Below are positions 41,835-51,764 of a stretch of 64,000 nt of DNA, in pieces. This stretch comes from Desulfobulbus elongatus DSM 2908 (GTDB taxonomy: Bacteria > Desulfobacterota > Desulfobulbia > Desulfobulbales > Desulfobulbaceae), in contig NZ_JHZB01000015.1 in NCBI RefSeq assembly GCF_000621145.1, positions 1 through 64,000 of the forward strand, given 5' to 3'. Under the pieces are notes generated by a model. That model was not told where the DNA came from, did no database searches, and was given only the letters and a program-made list of their open reading frames with translations. A program made the translations under genes and the position numbers. How positions within the stretch are numbered: the first letter of the stretch is position 1; each line of letters starts with the position of its first letter.

Positions 41835-41893
41835 TGGTACCGGAGGTCGGAATCGAACCGACACGGGGTCGCCCCCGCTGGATTTTGAGTCCA
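41835..41893. repeat. attR: tRNA-Leu 3' end, duplicate of 1-59
   Basis: These 59 bp are identical to 1-59 and restore the 3' part of the tRNA-Leu gene after integration. The chromosome-derived 5' part of the tRNA continues to 41921. Confidence 0.93.
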
Positions 41894-41921
41894 GTGCGTC
41901 TACCAGTTTCACCACTCCGGC
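41835..41921 (-). tRNA. tRNA-Leu (anticodon CAA), prophage integration site
   Basis: The minus strand reads GCCGGAGTGGTGAAACTGG at the 5' end, anticodon loop CTCAAAA, a long variable arm and an encoded CCA end. The acceptor stem pairs fully with one G-U. Leucine tRNAs have this class II shape. Its 3' 59 bp are phage-derived. Confidence 0.95.
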
Positions 41922-42123
41922 GTAAATGTGGGGCTTCTATTTACCGTATCGGCCTTTTTGCTGTCAAGGGGAAAGCTGGGACGGACCGGAGGGCGGCCGG
42001 CCCAAAAAAACGTTGCAATTGACGGCAAGCATGGCAGAGTGCGGCGAGACCGGCAACACGCCTCTCCCCTTAATTTCCAGAGATTCCGGCATATTTTTCC
42101 GTCCGTGCCGCCGCAGCCCAGCC

Positions 42124-43488
42124 ATGACCGCATCCCCGCCGCCCACCACTCCCCGCGCCGCCGCCGTCGAGATCCTCTGCCTGTGGGCCACCACCCACAA
42201 CTCGGTGGATATCCTCTTCCAGGCGGCCGTCGAGCGGCTGGCCGACCTCGACCGGGGCCTGGTCAAGACCCTGGTCTACGGCGTGCTCCGGCAGAAGGAG
42301 TATCTCGACCACATCCTCCGCTCCTTTGCCAAGCACCCCCTGCGCAAGATGAAGCCCCGCACCCTGATGACCCTGCGGGTCGGGATCTATCAGCTTTTGT
42401 TCTTAAGCCGCATCCCGGAATCGGCGGCGGTCAACGCCACGGTCAACACGCTCAAGGAGGCCGGCCAGCCCCCCTGGCTGATCGGCTTCGTCAACGGCAT
42501 CCTCCGCGCCGTGGCCCGCAGCCGGGCGACCCTGCCCACCGCCGACCAGCTGGCCGCGGCCGAGCCGCCGCTGCTCAATCATCCCGCCTGGCTGCTCGAA
42601 TGCTGGCAGGCCCGCTTCGGCCCGGAAACGGCGCGGGCCATCTGCCGGATCAACAACACCGAACCGCCGCTCTCCCTGCGGGTCAACGCCCGCCGCACCA
42701 GCCGGACCATGATGCTGGAAGCGCTGACGAAAACCGGCATCGCCGCGCGCAAAGGGTTGTACAGCCCGGCCGGCCTGATCATCGACGCCTTTCCCGGCGC
42801 CATTGCCTCCCTGCCCGGCTACGAGGAGGGCCATTTCCAGGTGCAGGACGAGGCGGCGCAACTAGCCTCCCTGCTGGCCGGCCCGCTGCCGAGCGGCTGC
42901 CGCGTGCTCGACGGCTGTGCCGGCCTGGGCGGCAAGACCTCGCATCTGGCCGAAATGCTGCCGCCGGACGGCGCCATCGTCGCCGTCGAACCGGACCCGC
43001 GCCGCTACCGCCTGCTGCGCGACAACCTCCGCCGCCTGGGCCACGGCAAGGCCGTGCTGCCGGTGCGCACCGACCTGCGCAGCTATGCCGCCGGTCGGCC
43101 CCAACCCTTCGACGTCATCCTCATCGACGCCCCCTGCTCGGGCACCGGTGTCATCCGCCGCCAGCCCGACATCCGCTGGAACCGCCAGCCCGAGGATCTG
43201 GCCACCTACCAGCAGGCCCAGGTCCATCTGCTGGAGATCGCCGCCACCCTGCTCAAACCCGGCGGCATCCTCCTCTACGCCACCTGCTCGCTGGAGCCCG
43301 AGGAAAACCAGGAGGCGGTCCGGCTGTTCCTCGAACGCTGCCCCCGCTTTTCCCCGGAGAGTGCCGCGCCGTACCTGCCCGAATCTGCGCGCCGCCTGGT
43401 CTATCCGTCGGGGTTCTTCAGCCCCAGCCCGGCCGACGGCCTCGACGGCTTTTTCGCCGCCCGCCTGATCGATGGCCGCAACTTGTAG
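42124..43488 (+). CDS. rsmB: 16S rRNA m5C967 methyltransferase RsmB
   Basis: The 454-aa protein has the N-terminal NusB-like domain (AAAVEILCLWATTHN to residue about 140), then a SAM-binding methyltransferase domain: GCAGLGGKTSHLAEM, IDAPCSGTGVIRRQPDIRW (motif IV Cys) and YATCSLEPEENQEAV (motif VI catalytic Cys). It methylates 16S rRNA C967. It is the first chromosomal gene after the prophage. Confidence 0.93.
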   Translation: MTASPPPTTPRAAAVEILCLWATTHNSVDILFQAAVERLADLDRGLVKTLVYGVLRQKEYLDHILRSFAKHPLRKMKPRTLMTLRVGIYQLLFLSRIPESAAVNATVNTLKEAGQPPWLIGFVNGILRAVARSRATLPTADQLAAAEPPLLNHPAWLLECWQARFGPETARAICRINNTEPPLSLRVNARRTSRTMMLEALTKTGIAARKGLYSPAGLIIDAFPGAIASLPGYEEGHFQVQDEAAQLASLLAGPLPSGCRVLDGCAGLGGKTSHLAEMLPPDGAIVAVEPDPRRYRLLRDNLRRLGHGKAVLPVRTDLRSYAAGRPQPFDVILIDAPCSGTGVIRRQPDIRWNRQPEDLATYQQAQVHLLEIAATLLKPGGILLYATCSLEPEENQEAVRLFLERCPRFSPESAAPYLPESARRLVYPSGFFSPSPADGLDGFFAARLIDGRNL

Positions 43489-43556
43489 TTTGTGCCGACA
43501 ATGTTTATAGTCGCAAGCCACAGCGATCACCCCAAACCACCAAGGAGAACCCGTTC

Positions 43557-44144
43557 ATGGCAGGAATCAAGTCAACCATGGATCTGGTCATGGAGCGCGC
43601 CGCCCGCATGGGCATGGCCACCCCGGACGAGATGCGCCACGAGGAAAACCTGAAAAAGGGCATGCAGTGCACCGCCGAATATCTCAACGGCACCAAGCCC
43701 TCCCTGCTGGCCCTGCTGGACGAGCAAGAACCGGCGCGGCAGACTTCCATTCGCAAGGGCATGCTGGCTTCCCTTTTGCGCAACCTCTTTCTGCCCCGCG
43801 ACGAAGACGGCATCAAGCGGCTTGAGCGGGCCGTGCAGGGCATCGTCGAACTCAGCCGGAACTCCGCCGACATCGCCGCCCTCTGCCAGGAGCTGCAAAC
43901 CATCGCCACCCAGTACGGCCAGCATCGCACGCAACTGTACGAGCAGCTCAAGGAGCAGATGCGGATGCAGATCGAACAGCTCCTCATGCGCAAGGGCATG
44001 AAGGCCGACGGCATGAAGATCGACCCCACCATGGAGCCCCAGTTCAAGGACCAGTGGTCCCGCCTGGAAATGGATCTTGACCGGCAGTACGGCCAGGCCC
44101 TGGAGCAGTTCAAGGCCCAACTGCACGAGTGGACCGGGGCCTGA
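43557..44144 (+). CDS. Conserved hypothetical helical protein (195 aa)
   Basis: The product is mainly helical and soluble (KSTMDLVMERAARMGMATPD, GIVELSRNSADIAALCQEL, LKEQMRMQIEQLLMRKGMKA). I recall such proteins (DUF6657-like) in the same gene neighbourhood in Desulfobacterota, but cannot confirm. AAGGAG precedes the ATG. Forms a run with the next gene (3 bp apart). Confidence 0.7.
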   Translation: MAGIKSTMDLVMERAARMGMATPDEMRHEENLKKGMQCTAEYLNGTKPSLLALLDEQEPARQTSIRKGMLASLLRNLFLPRDEDGIKRLERAVQGIVELSRNSADIAALCQELQTIATQYGQHRTQLYEQLKEQMRMQIEQLLMRKGMKADGMKIDPTMEPQFKDQWSRLEMDLDRQYGQALEQFKAQLHEWTGA

Positions 44145-44146
44145 CC

Positions 44147-45253
44147 ATGACCGCCATTCAGGTTGACCGGCTCGTCCGCGCGCAGGCCCTGCTGCGCCGG
44201 AAGAACATCGACGCCCTCCTGGTGTCGCAGCCGCACAACCGCCGCTATCTGAGCGGCTACACCGCCCCGGATCACGGCATTCAGGAAACCAGCGGCTTTT
44301 TGCTCATCCCCGGCGACGGCCAGCCCTTTTTGCTCACCGACTCCCGCTTCACCCTCCAGGCCGAGGCCGAAGCGCCGCTGTACCGGGTGGAGCTGTACAG
44401 CAAGGGGCTGATCAAGCTGCTGGAGCGGCTGCAGAAAAAAATCGGCTTCCGGGCGCTGGCCTTCGAAAGCGACTACTTCCTCCATTCGGCCTTTCTCCGC
44501 CTGGCCGATTTCTGCGCGAAAAACAGGCTGATTCTCCGGCCGGAAAGCGGGCTGATCGAGCAGATGCGGCTGATCAAGGACGAGGACGAACTGCGCCTCT
44601 TGCGCCAGTCGACCGCCTTGAACGAGCAGGTCTTCCAGTCGGTGCACCGGACCATCGAACCGGGCATGACCGAACGCGAGATCGCCCTGGCCATCGAGCT
44701 GACCATGCGGGAGATGGGCGCCGAGGGGCCGAGCTTCGACACCATCGTCGCCTTCGGCACCAATGCCGCCCGGCCGCACGCCGTGCCCACCGACCGCGAG
44801 TTGCAGGCCGGCGACCTGGTGCTGATCGACATGGGCCTGGTCTTCAAGGGATACTGTTCCGACATGACCCGCACCTTTGTCTTCGGCAAGCCGGACCAGA
44901 CCTACATCGACCGGCACCGGCTGGTGCGGCGGGCCATGCTCGCCGGTCTCGGCGCCATCCGCGCCGGGGTCACCGGGGCGGCGGTCGACCGGGCCGCGCG
45001 CCAGGTGCTGGCCGACGGGGGCTACGGCAACGCCTTCGGCCACGGCCTGGGCCACGGGGTGGGCATCGCCGTCCACGAGGAGCCGCGCCTGTCGCCGCGC
45101 TGGCGCAAGCAACTGCGGGCCGGCATGGTGGTGACCGTCGAACCGGGCCTCTATCTGGCCGACTGGGGCGGCATCCGCCTGGAAAACATGGCCGTGGTCA
45201 CCGAACAGGGCTGCGAGGTCCTCAACCGCGACACCACCGGCCTCGATCTGTAA
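44147..45253 (+). CDS. M24 family Xaa-Pro aminopeptidase
   Basis: The N-terminal creatinase-like domain (residues 1-130) is followed by the pita-bread catalytic domain: DMGLVFKGYCSDMTRTFVFG gives the two metal Asp, GHGLGHGVGIAVHE the metal His and Glu, and VTVEPGLYL the last Glu. It removes N-terminal residues next to proline in the cytoplasm. 368 aa. Confidence 0.92.
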   Translation: MTAIQVDRLVRAQALLRRKNIDALLVSQPHNRRYLSGYTAPDHGIQETSGFLLIPGDGQPFLLTDSRFTLQAEAEAPLYRVELYSKGLIKLLERLQKKIGFRALAFESDYFLHSAFLRLADFCAKNRLILRPESGLIEQMRLIKDEDELRLLRQSTALNEQVFQSVHRTIEPGMTEREIALAIELTMREMGAEGPSFDTIVAFGTNAARPHAVPTDRELQAGDLVLIDMGLVFKGYCSDMTRTFVFGKPDQTYIDRHRLVRRAMLAGLGAIRAGVTGAAVDRAARQVLADGGYGNAFGHGLGHGVGIAVHEEPRLSPRWRKQLRAGMVVTVEPGLYLADWGGIRLENMAVVTEQGCEVLNRDTTGLDL

Positions 45254-45292
45254 AAAATCGTTCCCCGCAACCACACAATCCACGGAACCCGC

Positions 45293-46606
45293 ATGTCCAG
45301 CAAGTTCTTCGTCCTCGACACCAACGTGCTCCTCCACAACAGCGACGCCATCACCTGCTTTGCCGACAACACCGTGGTCCTGCCGATGACGGTGATCGAG
45401 GAGTTGGACAAGTTCAAGAAGAACAACGACGAACTGGGCCGCAACGCCCGCGGCGTCATCCGCTGCCTCGACCGGCTGCGCGGCCAGGGCAGCCTCGGCA
45501 AGGGCGTGCCGACCGACGACGGCGGCGTGGTGTGGATCACCATGGAAAAGGAGGAGGACTGCGGCACCTGCATCGACCTGACCATTCCGGACAACCGCAT
45601 CATCGCCACCGCCTTCCGGCTCTTCCGCGAAGGCAAGCGGGTGATCTTCGTGTCCAAGGACATCAACGCCCGCCTCAAGGCCGATGCCCTGGGCATCGAG
45701 GTCCAGGATTTCGAGCGGGAAAAGGCCGACTTCGACCGGCTGTACACCGGCTGGCGCGTCCTTATGGTCGAAGGGGCCGTCATCGGCCGCCTGCACCAGG
45801 ACAAGGAGGTGGAACTGGCGGACCACTCCTTCCAGCCCAACGAATTCGTCCTCCTGAAGGAGGCGGGCAACGAACGGCACACCAAGGTCGGCCGGGCCGT
45901 GGGCGCCACCCGGCTGCGCGCCCTCGATCCCCGGTACGACAGCGCCTTCAAGCTCCGCCCCCGCAGCCTGGAGCAGCGGGCGGCCCTGGAGCTGCTGCTC
46001 AATCCGGACATCTCCCTGGTGTCGCTCATCGGCCAGGCCGGCACCGGCAAGACCCTGCTGGCCCTGGCGGCCGGCATGGCCAGTACTCTCAAATCCGACC
46101 AGTACGAAAAGCTGCTGGTTTCCCGCCCGATCATCCCGCTGGGACGGGACATCGGCTATCTGCCCGGCACCAAGGACGAGAAGATGAAGCTGTGGATGCA
46201 GCCGATCTTCGACAACCTCTCCTATCTGATGGGTCTGACCAACGGCGGCAGGCAGGACGCCGCCGCCGAGCTGGGCATCAAGCGGCTGCTCCGCGAAGAC
46301 CGGATCGAGCTGGAAGCGCTCACCTATATCCGCGGCCGCTCGATCTCGCGCCAGTACGTCATCGTCGACGAGGCCCAGAACCTGACCCCGCACGAGGTCA
46401 AGACCATCATCAGCCGGGCCGGCGAGGGCACCAAGATGATCCTCACCGGCGACCCGGAGCAGATCGACAACCCCTACCTCGACGCCAGCAGCAACGGCCT
46501 GAGCTACACGGTGGAGCGGCTCAAGGGCCAGGAGGCCTGCGGCCACATCACCCTGGTCCGCTCCGAACGCAGCCATCTGGCCTCGCTGGCCGCCGAATAC
46601 CTGTGA
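45293..46606 (+). CDS. PIN-domain PhoH-family ATPase
   Basis: An N-terminal PIN ribonuclease domain (VLDTNVLLHNSDAITCF with acidic residues, to about residue 140) is joined to a PhoH-type ATPase with Walker A GQAGTGKTLLALAAG and Walker B YVIVDEAQNLTPHE. This fusion (YlaK/PhoH2-like) is an RNA helicase-nuclease. 437 aa. Confidence 0.93.
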   Translation: MSSKFFVLDTNVLLHNSDAITCFADNTVVLPMTVIEELDKFKKNNDELGRNARGVIRCLDRLRGQGSLGKGVPTDDGGVVWITMEKEEDCGTCIDLTIPDNRIIATAFRLFREGKRVIFVSKDINARLKADALGIEVQDFEREKADFDRLYTGWRVLMVEGAVIGRLHQDKEVELADHSFQPNEFVLLKEAGNERHTKVGRAVGATRLRALDPRYDSAFKLRPRSLEQRAALELLLNPDISLVSLIGQAGTGKTLLALAAGMASTLKSDQYEKLLVSRPIIPLGRDIGYLPGTKDEKMKLWMQPIFDNLSYLMGLTNGGRQDAAAELGIKRLLREDRIELEALTYIRGRSISRQYVIVDEAQNLTPHEVKTIISRAGEGTKMILTGDPEQIDNPYLDASSNGLSYTVERLKGQEACGHITLVRSERSHLASLAAEYL

Positions 46607-46640
46607 TGCCCGCCGCCCCGAAACCGCCAAGGATTACGCC

Positions 46641-46973
46641 ATGCGCCAATACCTGATCGACGAGATCTCCTTTCTCGAACGCGACAACCTCGACAGCTAC
46701 CTCAAACGGACCCTCAAGCCGGGCGGCCTGGAGGGGGTTTTCTTCCTGGCCATCCCGCCGGACCTCATCGGGCCGGAACAGCTGGGCCACGAGGACTGCG
46801 GCCCCTTCTACTGCACCGTTCTCCTGGAGCAGACCTCGATCCGCTTCGAATTTCTGGTGCGCAGCGCCAGCACCATGCACTGCTCTTGCATTGCCCAGGC
46901 GACCCCGGCCCAGCGCCAGTTCATCCTCGATTTCGCCGACCGCATGCTGGCCGAGGAGATGATCCGGGCATGA
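46641..46973 (+). CDS. Hypothetical protein (110 aa)
   Basis: The soluble product (LIDEISFLERDNLDSYLKRT, CGPFYCTVLLEQTSIRFEFL) has a mixed alpha-beta composition. It overlaps the next small gene (ATGA), indicating coupling. I do not recognise the family. Confidence 0.75.
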   Translation: MRQYLIDEISFLERDNLDSYLKRTLKPGGLEGVFFLAIPPDLIGPEQLGHEDCGPFYCTVLLEQTSIRFEFLVRSASTMHCSCIAQATPAQRQFILDFADRMLAEEMIRA

Positions 46974-47083
46974 AGGCCACCGACATCCCGCTGGAGGAGC
47001 GCATCATCTTCGCCCCGGACCTGGCCGATCCCCATGCCGCCATCGCCGCCACGCGCCGGAAAGTCGCCGCGGTTTCGAACTGA
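46970..47083 (+). CDS. Very small coupled protein (37 aa)
   Basis: The ATG overlaps the stop of the 110-aa gene. The product is KATDIPLEERIIFAPDLADP and then a basic helical end. Length and coupling suggest a real micro-protein, but evidence is limited. Confidence 0.45.
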   Translation: MKATDIPLEERIIFAPDLADPHAAIAATRRKVAAVSN

Positions 47084-47108
47084 ATCCCCCACGACCAGGA
47101 GGCCTTGC

Positions 47109-47642
47109 ATGTTGATCGATCTCTTACGCAGCCGCAGAAGCATCCGCCGGTTCACCGAGCAGCCGGTCGAGCCGGAAAAAATTGACCTCCTCCTGGAGGC
47201 GGCGCTCCGTTCGCCCTCCTCCAAGGGCAACAATCCCTGGGAACTGATCGTGGTCACCGACCGGGAGATGCTGCGACGGCTGGCGGTGGCCAAGGCCCAC
47301 GGCGCCACCTTCCTCCAGGGCGCGCCGCTGGCGATCGTGGTCTGCGCCGATCCGGTCAAGAGCGATGTCTGGGTGGAGGACGCCGCCATCGCCGCCACCC
47401 TCGTCCACCTCGAGGCCACCGACCTCGGCCTGGGCAGTTGCTGGGTGCAGATCCGCCTGCGGCAGCGCGAAGACGGCAGCGATGCGCAGGCCTACCTGGC
47501 CGATCTCCTCGGTTTGCCCGAAGGGGTGATGGTCCTGGCCATTGTCGGCATCGGCCATCCGGCCGACAGCAAGAGCGGACATCCTTCTTCTTCCCTGCAT
47601 TTCGACCAGGTCAGCTTCGAACGGTTCGGCCGGCGCAGATGA
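47109..47642 (+). CDS. Nitroreductase-family flavoprotein
   Basis: The 177-aa product has the FMN-binding signature RRSIRRFTEQPVEPEKIDLL, SPSSKGNNPWELIVVTDRE and the C-terminal half EATDLGLGSCWVQIRLR. Such enzymes reduce nitro compounds or quinones using NAD(P)H. AGGAGG-like sequence precedes the ATG. Confidence 0.92.
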   Translation: MLIDLLRSRRSIRRFTEQPVEPEKIDLLLEAALRSPSSKGNNPWELIVVTDREMLRRLAVAKAHGATFLQGAPLAIVVCADPVKSDVWVEDAAIAATLVHLEATDLGLGSCWVQIRLRQREDGSDAQAYLADLLGLPEGVMVLAIVGIGHPADSKSGHPSSSLHFDQVSFERFGRRR

Positions 47643-47847
47643 TCCCGTCTCCGGCCCGGTCGCTCCATCCCTGGCCCGGCAATCAAACGGCCCGCCGATA
47701 GCGCGGAAATGCATCGGCCGCCGCGATATTTTTGGTTCGCACCTTGATTTTCTCTTTTTCCCTGTGCGATAATGGCCGTAGCAATTGAGTGCCGTCATTT
47801 CGTGCGCCCGGCACTGTTCGACTCTTTTCATCGATAAGGCGAAGATT

Positions 47848-48615
47848 ATGCGTTGCCCTAAATGCGGCTTTATTTCCTTTGATCACCTGGAAACCTGTAA
47901 AAAGTGCCAAAAATATCTCGGCGACATCGTGGCCGAACTCAACGGTACCACGTATGACGCCGCGCCTCCGCTGTTTCTGACCATCGCCACCGCGGAGGAA
48001 GAAACCGTCCCGTTTTCCTCGCAGCAGGCCGGGGAGCGGGAAACGTCCTCCATGTTTACGGATGAGCAGGTGTTTGCAATGGAAGGGGACACCGGGGATG
48101 ACGTTGCACTCGACCAGGAAATGCCCCAGGAGACCGAACGGCACGAAATAGAGTTTGCGGGGTTTGACGAGGAATTGGAGGTGGACCTGGGAACCATCGC
48201 CGAAATGTCGGCCCAGGATGAGTTTACGCTCGAGGAGGAGCTTGCCGACGACGAGGCGCAGCCGTCCCTGCCTGCCATGGATTTCGGCGATCTCGACATT
48301 TCGGACCTGGCGCCGCCCCCCGCAACGGAACAACCCGAACCCATCCGCTTCGAGGAACCGCCGGTGTTGAGCGATCTGGAACCCGTGGCGGCCCTCTCCC
48401 CCACGCCGCCGTCCGTGCCGCCAGTTTCTGCTTCCCGCAAGAGTCAGGGCGGCCTTGAAGATCTCAACTTCAACGGCCTGGATCTCGAATCCCCGGCCAA
48501 GCTGGTCAGCGGCAGCGCCGCCGGCAAGCGCTTCCTCCCCTCGGTGAAAACCGGCACCGCCCTCGACAAATTCGATATCGACCTCGGCGAACTCTTCACC
48601 GACAACAAAAAATAA
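47848..48615 (+). CDS. Zinc-ribbon protein with long acidic disordered region
   Basis: The N-terminus MRCPKCGFISFDHLETCKKC is a C-x2-C, C-x2-C zinc ribbon. The rest (about 230 aa) is acidic and Pro/Glu-rich, with short repeated DLxxL elements (FGDLDISDLAPP, GGLEDLNFNGLDLE, FDIDLGELF). It is probably an adapter or scaffold protein; function unknown. Confidence 0.75.
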   Translation: MRCPKCGFISFDHLETCKKCQKYLGDIVAELNGTTYDAAPPLFLTIATAEEETVPFSSQQAGERETSSMFTDEQVFAMEGDTGDDVALDQEMPQETERHEIEFAGFDEELEVDLGTIAEMSAQDEFTLEEELADDEAQPSLPAMDFGDLDISDLAPPPATEQPEPIRFEEPPVLSDLEPVAALSPTPPSVPPVSASRKSQGGLEDLNFNGLDLESPAKLVSGSAAGKRFLPSVKTGTALDKFDIDLGELFTDNKK

Positions 48616-48673
48616 AAAAATCTTGACAATAAACCTGCCTTCTTGCTAAGTATGCAGGCCTTCAGATTCGGGT

Positions 48674-48749
<76 letters not shown>

Positions 48750-48756
48750 ATACAAG

Positions 48757-48794
48757 CAAAGGGTTGCGGCGTATCGCCTGCAACCCTTTTTTTG
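48757..48794 (+). terminator. Intrinsic terminator after tRNA-Phe
   Basis: AAAGGGTTGC, loop, GCAACCCTTT followed by a T-run. It separates the tRNA from the convergent anfA-like gene. Confidence 0.9.
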
Positions 48795-48858
48795 TCAATG
48801 CCGATTCGGCGCCTACTTCGTCACGCCAAGGTACTTTGAACTTCCGTTTTTCGTGTAA

Positions 48859-50496
48859 TCACATGCCAAACCGAAATCTTCGATAATCAATATTCAATTT
48901 GTCTATCCGCAGACGGAGTGCATGCCGGGTCATGCCGAGTTCACGTGCGGCGATGCTCATGTTGCCCCGGCTTGTCTTCAATGCGTCCACGATTATTTCG
49001 TGGGCAACAGTATCAAGCCTGGCCTGTAGACCGACCTTGACGGCCGTACCGGAAGCGCTGGCGGTCTGGAGCGAAGGGGGAAGATTGAAGGCATGGATCA
49101 CGTGGTCGTCAGCCAGAATCGCGGCGCGCTCAATCACATTCTCAAGTTCCCGCACATTGCCGGGCCAGTGATAACTCATGAGCAGATCAAGCGCTGGTGT
49201 CGTGATCCTTTTGATTTCCTTTCCATTTTCCTTAGCGAATCGGGCCGCGAAGTGATCGGCCAAGGTAATGATATCGCTGCCGCGTTCGCGAAGCGGCGGG
49301 ATCATGATCGGAAAAACGTTCAAGCGATAAAATAGATCCTCACGAAATTGACCCTCAGCCGACAATGTCGCCAAGTCCCTATTGGTGGCGGTGATGATGC
49401 GAATATCCACCTTTATCGGCCGATTGCCGCCTACGCGCTCAAACGTGCGCTCCTGCAGGACGCGCAGGAGTTTCGTCTGCATGGCCAGGGAAAGTTCCCC
49501 GATTTCGTCCAGAAAGATCGTGCCCCCGTCGGCCTCCTCGAAACGGCCGATGCGCTGATTGCTGGCGCCGGTGAATGCCCCTTTTTCGTGCCCGAACAGT
49601 TCGCTTTCGATCAGGTTTTCGGGAAGGGCTGCGCAGTTGAACTTGATGAACGGACCGCGGGACTGGGCGCTGGCATAATGGATCGCGTTGGCGACCAATT
49701 CCTTGCCCACTCCGCTTTCCCCGAGAATCAGCACGGTCGTCTTGGTCTGAGCGATCCGTTCGATCATCGCGTGAATTTCACGCATGGGCTTGGAATCGCC
49801 AATAATGTTATCCGGCCGGTATTTCTTCTTCAGCGCGTCCTGGAGGCGCTGATTTTCATTGAGCCAATACGAACGCTCCTCGTTCTCAAGCAAAAAAAGC
49901 TCGGCTGCATGGGCGGTCATCGTCGCAATGATTGTCAGCACCTCAAGCACACGATTAAGAAACTCCTGTGAAGCGGTGTTGATTTCGGCGCTGATGGTTC
50001 CCAAGACTTTTTTTCCACGGACGATCGGCACGCAAATAAACGAAAGACGCTGATGGTCGCCGGCGGACATGCTTTGAGTGCGGTTGAGGAACTTCGGTTC
50101 ATTGCCGATCTCGGGAATGATGACGGCTTTCCCGGTTTCTACGACTTCGCCGGTAATGCCCTCGCCGGGCGAATAAATGCCGCGCCGCTCCTCTTCAGAG
50201 GTGAGGCCGATGCTTTTGTGAATAAAAATTTTACCCGTTTTGCGACTGTATAAATTCACCATGCCACGAATAACGCCCAAATTGCGCTCCATGATCAGGA
50301 GGAGGATGTCTATGGCCTGGGAAAGACTTTCGCTGTCATCGAGGACCTTGCTCAATTGAAAAAGAGGCGGCAGCACCTTGACCCGGCACACTTCCCCCAT
50401 CACGAAGCTGCAGTCGCGCTTTTCGGAGTGCATGGTGGTGTTCTTCAATTCACGATCTCGAGACATAATTCGGGCAGCCGCAGCATGTTCTGACAT
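48859..50496 (-). CDS. anfA: NifA/AnfA-type sigma-54 activator
   Basis: The 545-aa protein has an N-terminal GAF domain (residues about 60-200), an AAA+ domain with LGESGVGKE (Walker A), GAFTGA (sigma-54 contact loop), [12 protein letters not shown] (Walker B), and a Fis-type HTH ([20 protein letters not shown]). Two N-terminal Cys (C-x7-C) before the GAF domain may be redox-sensitive. It activates the sigma-54 promoters of the anf region. AnfA rather than NifA is inferred from the neighbouring Fe-only nitrogenase genes. Confidence 0.9.
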   Translation of the reverse strand: MSEHAAAARIMSRDRELKNTTMHSEKRDCSFVMGEVCRVKVLPPLFQLSKVLDDSESLSQAIDILLLIMERNLGVIRGMVNLYSRKTGKIFIHKSIGLTSEEERRGIYSPGEGITGEVVETGKAVIIPEIGNEPKFLNRTQSMSAGDHQRLSFICVPIVRGKKVLGTISAEINTASQEFLNRVLEVLTIIATMTAHAAELFLLENEERSYWLNENQRLQDALKKKYRPDNIIGDSKPMREIHAMIERIAQTKTTVLILGESGVGKELVANAIHYASAQSRGPFIKFNCAALPENLIESELFGHEKGAFTGASNQRIGRFEEADGGTIFLDEIGELSLAMQTKLLRVLQERTFERVGGNRPIKVDIRIITATNRDLATLSAEGQFREDLFYRLNVFPIMIPPLRERGSDIITLADHFAARFAKENGKEIKRITTPALDLLMSYHWPGNVRELENVIERAAILADDHVIHAFNLPPSLQTASASGTAVKVGLQARLDTVAHEIIVDALKTSRGNMSIAARELGMTRHALRLRIDKLNIDYRRFRFGM

Positions 50497-50600
50497 CCGT
50501 CAACCTGTAAAAAACAAGATAAAACTTAGGTAGATACCACCAGCTTCCCCTGTATCCGCATCGATGAGCCGTCCGGGAAAGCCGGTGTGCTTTTTGTCGT

Positions 50601-51764
50601 TCAGGTTTTGTGGGCGCATCTTCCGGAAAGAAATTCCTTGAAAATACGGTTTACGTCCAGGCCTTGTTCGCGGGCCATCCTTGCCCTGATATCCGCAAGG
50701 AATGTGGTGATTTGTTCGTCGTCCAGAGTGAGGGACTCAAGCCCGGCAAGGTAGCGCACAGCGGCCCGGCCGGAATGCTTGCCAAGGATCAATTTTCGCT
50801 GACCGCCGACGATCTCGGGCGGGAAGAGTTCGTAGGTCTCGGAGGCCTTGAGCAGGCCGTCGACATGAATGCCCGATTCGTGATGAAAGATATCGCTGCC
50901 GATGATGGGTTTCTGCGGCGGTATGGGCCGCCTGCAGATCTTGCCGACCTCCTCGCACAATTGCTTCAGAGCAATGAAATCAAAGGTACCGTAATACCCC
51001 TCGATAAAGTGCAGCGCGCCGACGAATTCTTCCAGCGGCGTGTTGCCGGCCCGCTCGCCGAGTCCCAGGAGCGAGCAGGAAACCATCTGCGCCCCGGCTT
51101 TCCAGGCTGCCACCGCATTGGCCGTCGCCATGCCGAAATCGTCATGCCCATGAAAATCAATCGGAACCGGCAGGCAGCCCGCAAGATACGACACGACCGC
51201 TGCGGCGCGGTCCGGAGTCAACACGCCCAACGTATCCGCATAACGCACCCGCGAGGCGCCTGATTCGACGGCAGTTGCGAAGACTTCGCGCAAAAATTCG
51301 GGATCGGTGCGGGAAGCATCCTCGGCGCCAAAGGAGATGATCGCCCCTTGCTCGACCGCAGGGCCAACAACCCGCTTGATGCGATCGAGAATCCATGCCC
51401 GGTTCTTGCCGAGCTTCAGGTCGATGTGCGTGGGACTGGTGGGTATGGAAACATGGACATGCCTGACCCCGCAGGCCAACGACGCGGCGATGTCTGCCTC
51501 AACGAGCCGGTTCCACGATAAAATTTCAGCCGCAAGACCGGACCGGACAAGTTGGGCAAGGACATGCTGTTCTGCTGGTCCCATGGAAGGGATGCCGGCT
51601 TCGATCACGCCAACGCCGAGCATATCCAACTGCCGGGCAATCAGGATTTTCTCATCGCTGGTAAAATAAAGACCAGGACTTTGCTCGCCATCGCGTAGCG
51701 TTGTGTCGAGTAAAACAGGGGGGTGCGTTCTCAACGATTGTTGACTGGCTCGTGGATTCAACAT
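50601..51764 (-). CDS. nifV: Homocitrate synthase NifV
   Basis: The 387-aa protein has the DTTLRDGEQSPGLYF start (Asp-Arg metal and catalytic motif), GHDDFGMATANAVAA (His-x-Asp) and GERAGNTPLEEFV of the HMGL/isopropylmalate synthase group. It makes R-homocitrate, the organic ligand of nitrogenase cofactors. The ATG at 51764 was chosen; an upstream TTG would add 9 residues. It reads toward anfA, 104 bp apart. Confidence 0.9.
   Translation of the reverse strand: MLNPRASQQSLRTHPPVLLDTTLRDGEQSPGLYFTSDEKILIARQLDMLGVGVIEAGIPSMGPAEQHVLAQLVRSGLAAEILSWNRLVEADIAASLACGVRHVHVSIPTSPTHIDLKLGKNRAWILDRIKRVVGPAVEQGAIISFGAEDASRTDPEFLREVFATAVESGASRVRYADTLGVLTPDRAAAVVSYLAGCLPVPIDFHGHDDFGMATANAVAAWKAGAQMVSCSLLGLGERAGNTPLEEFVGALHFIEGYYGTFDFIALKQLCEEVGKICRRPIPPQKPIIGSDIFHHESGIHVDGLLKASETYELFPPEIVGGQRKLILGKHSGRAAVRYLAGLESLTLDDEQITTFLADIRARMAREQGLDVNRIFKEFLSGRCAHKT

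Larger units (their letters stand above)
1..41893. mobile_element. Integrated tailed prophage (lambda-type head, P2-type contractile tail) with a DGR
   Basis: The element is bounded by identical 59-bp sequences at 1-59 and 41835-41893; the right copy is the 3' part of an intact tRNA-Leu gene. Between them lie an integrase, CI and Cro-like regulators, replication genes, terminase, head, lysis, contractile tail and fibre genes in standard phage order. The core structural genes all look open and full length, so the phage may be functional. One early gene (DNA methyltransferase) is broken. The left limit could extend slightly before base 1 because the repeat starts at the window edge. Confidence 0.95.

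Noticed and set aside
41679-41915. N-terminal extension of the integrase frame through the tRNA-Leu gene
   Set aside because: The first 28 codons are a translation of the tRNA itself (VKLVDALDSKSSGG); tRNA genes often stay open in one frame by chance.
41928-44144. 738-codon rightward frame across rsmB
   Set aside because: It is Arg/Pro/Gly-rich and out of frame with rsmB, whose motifs are clear; only the last 195 codons (43557 onward) are a separate real gene.
43505-46630. Very long leftward open frame (1041 codons) opposite several chromosomal genes
   Set aside because: It is the antisense shadow of GC-rich genes with clear families (M24 peptidase, PIN-PhoH) on the plus strand.
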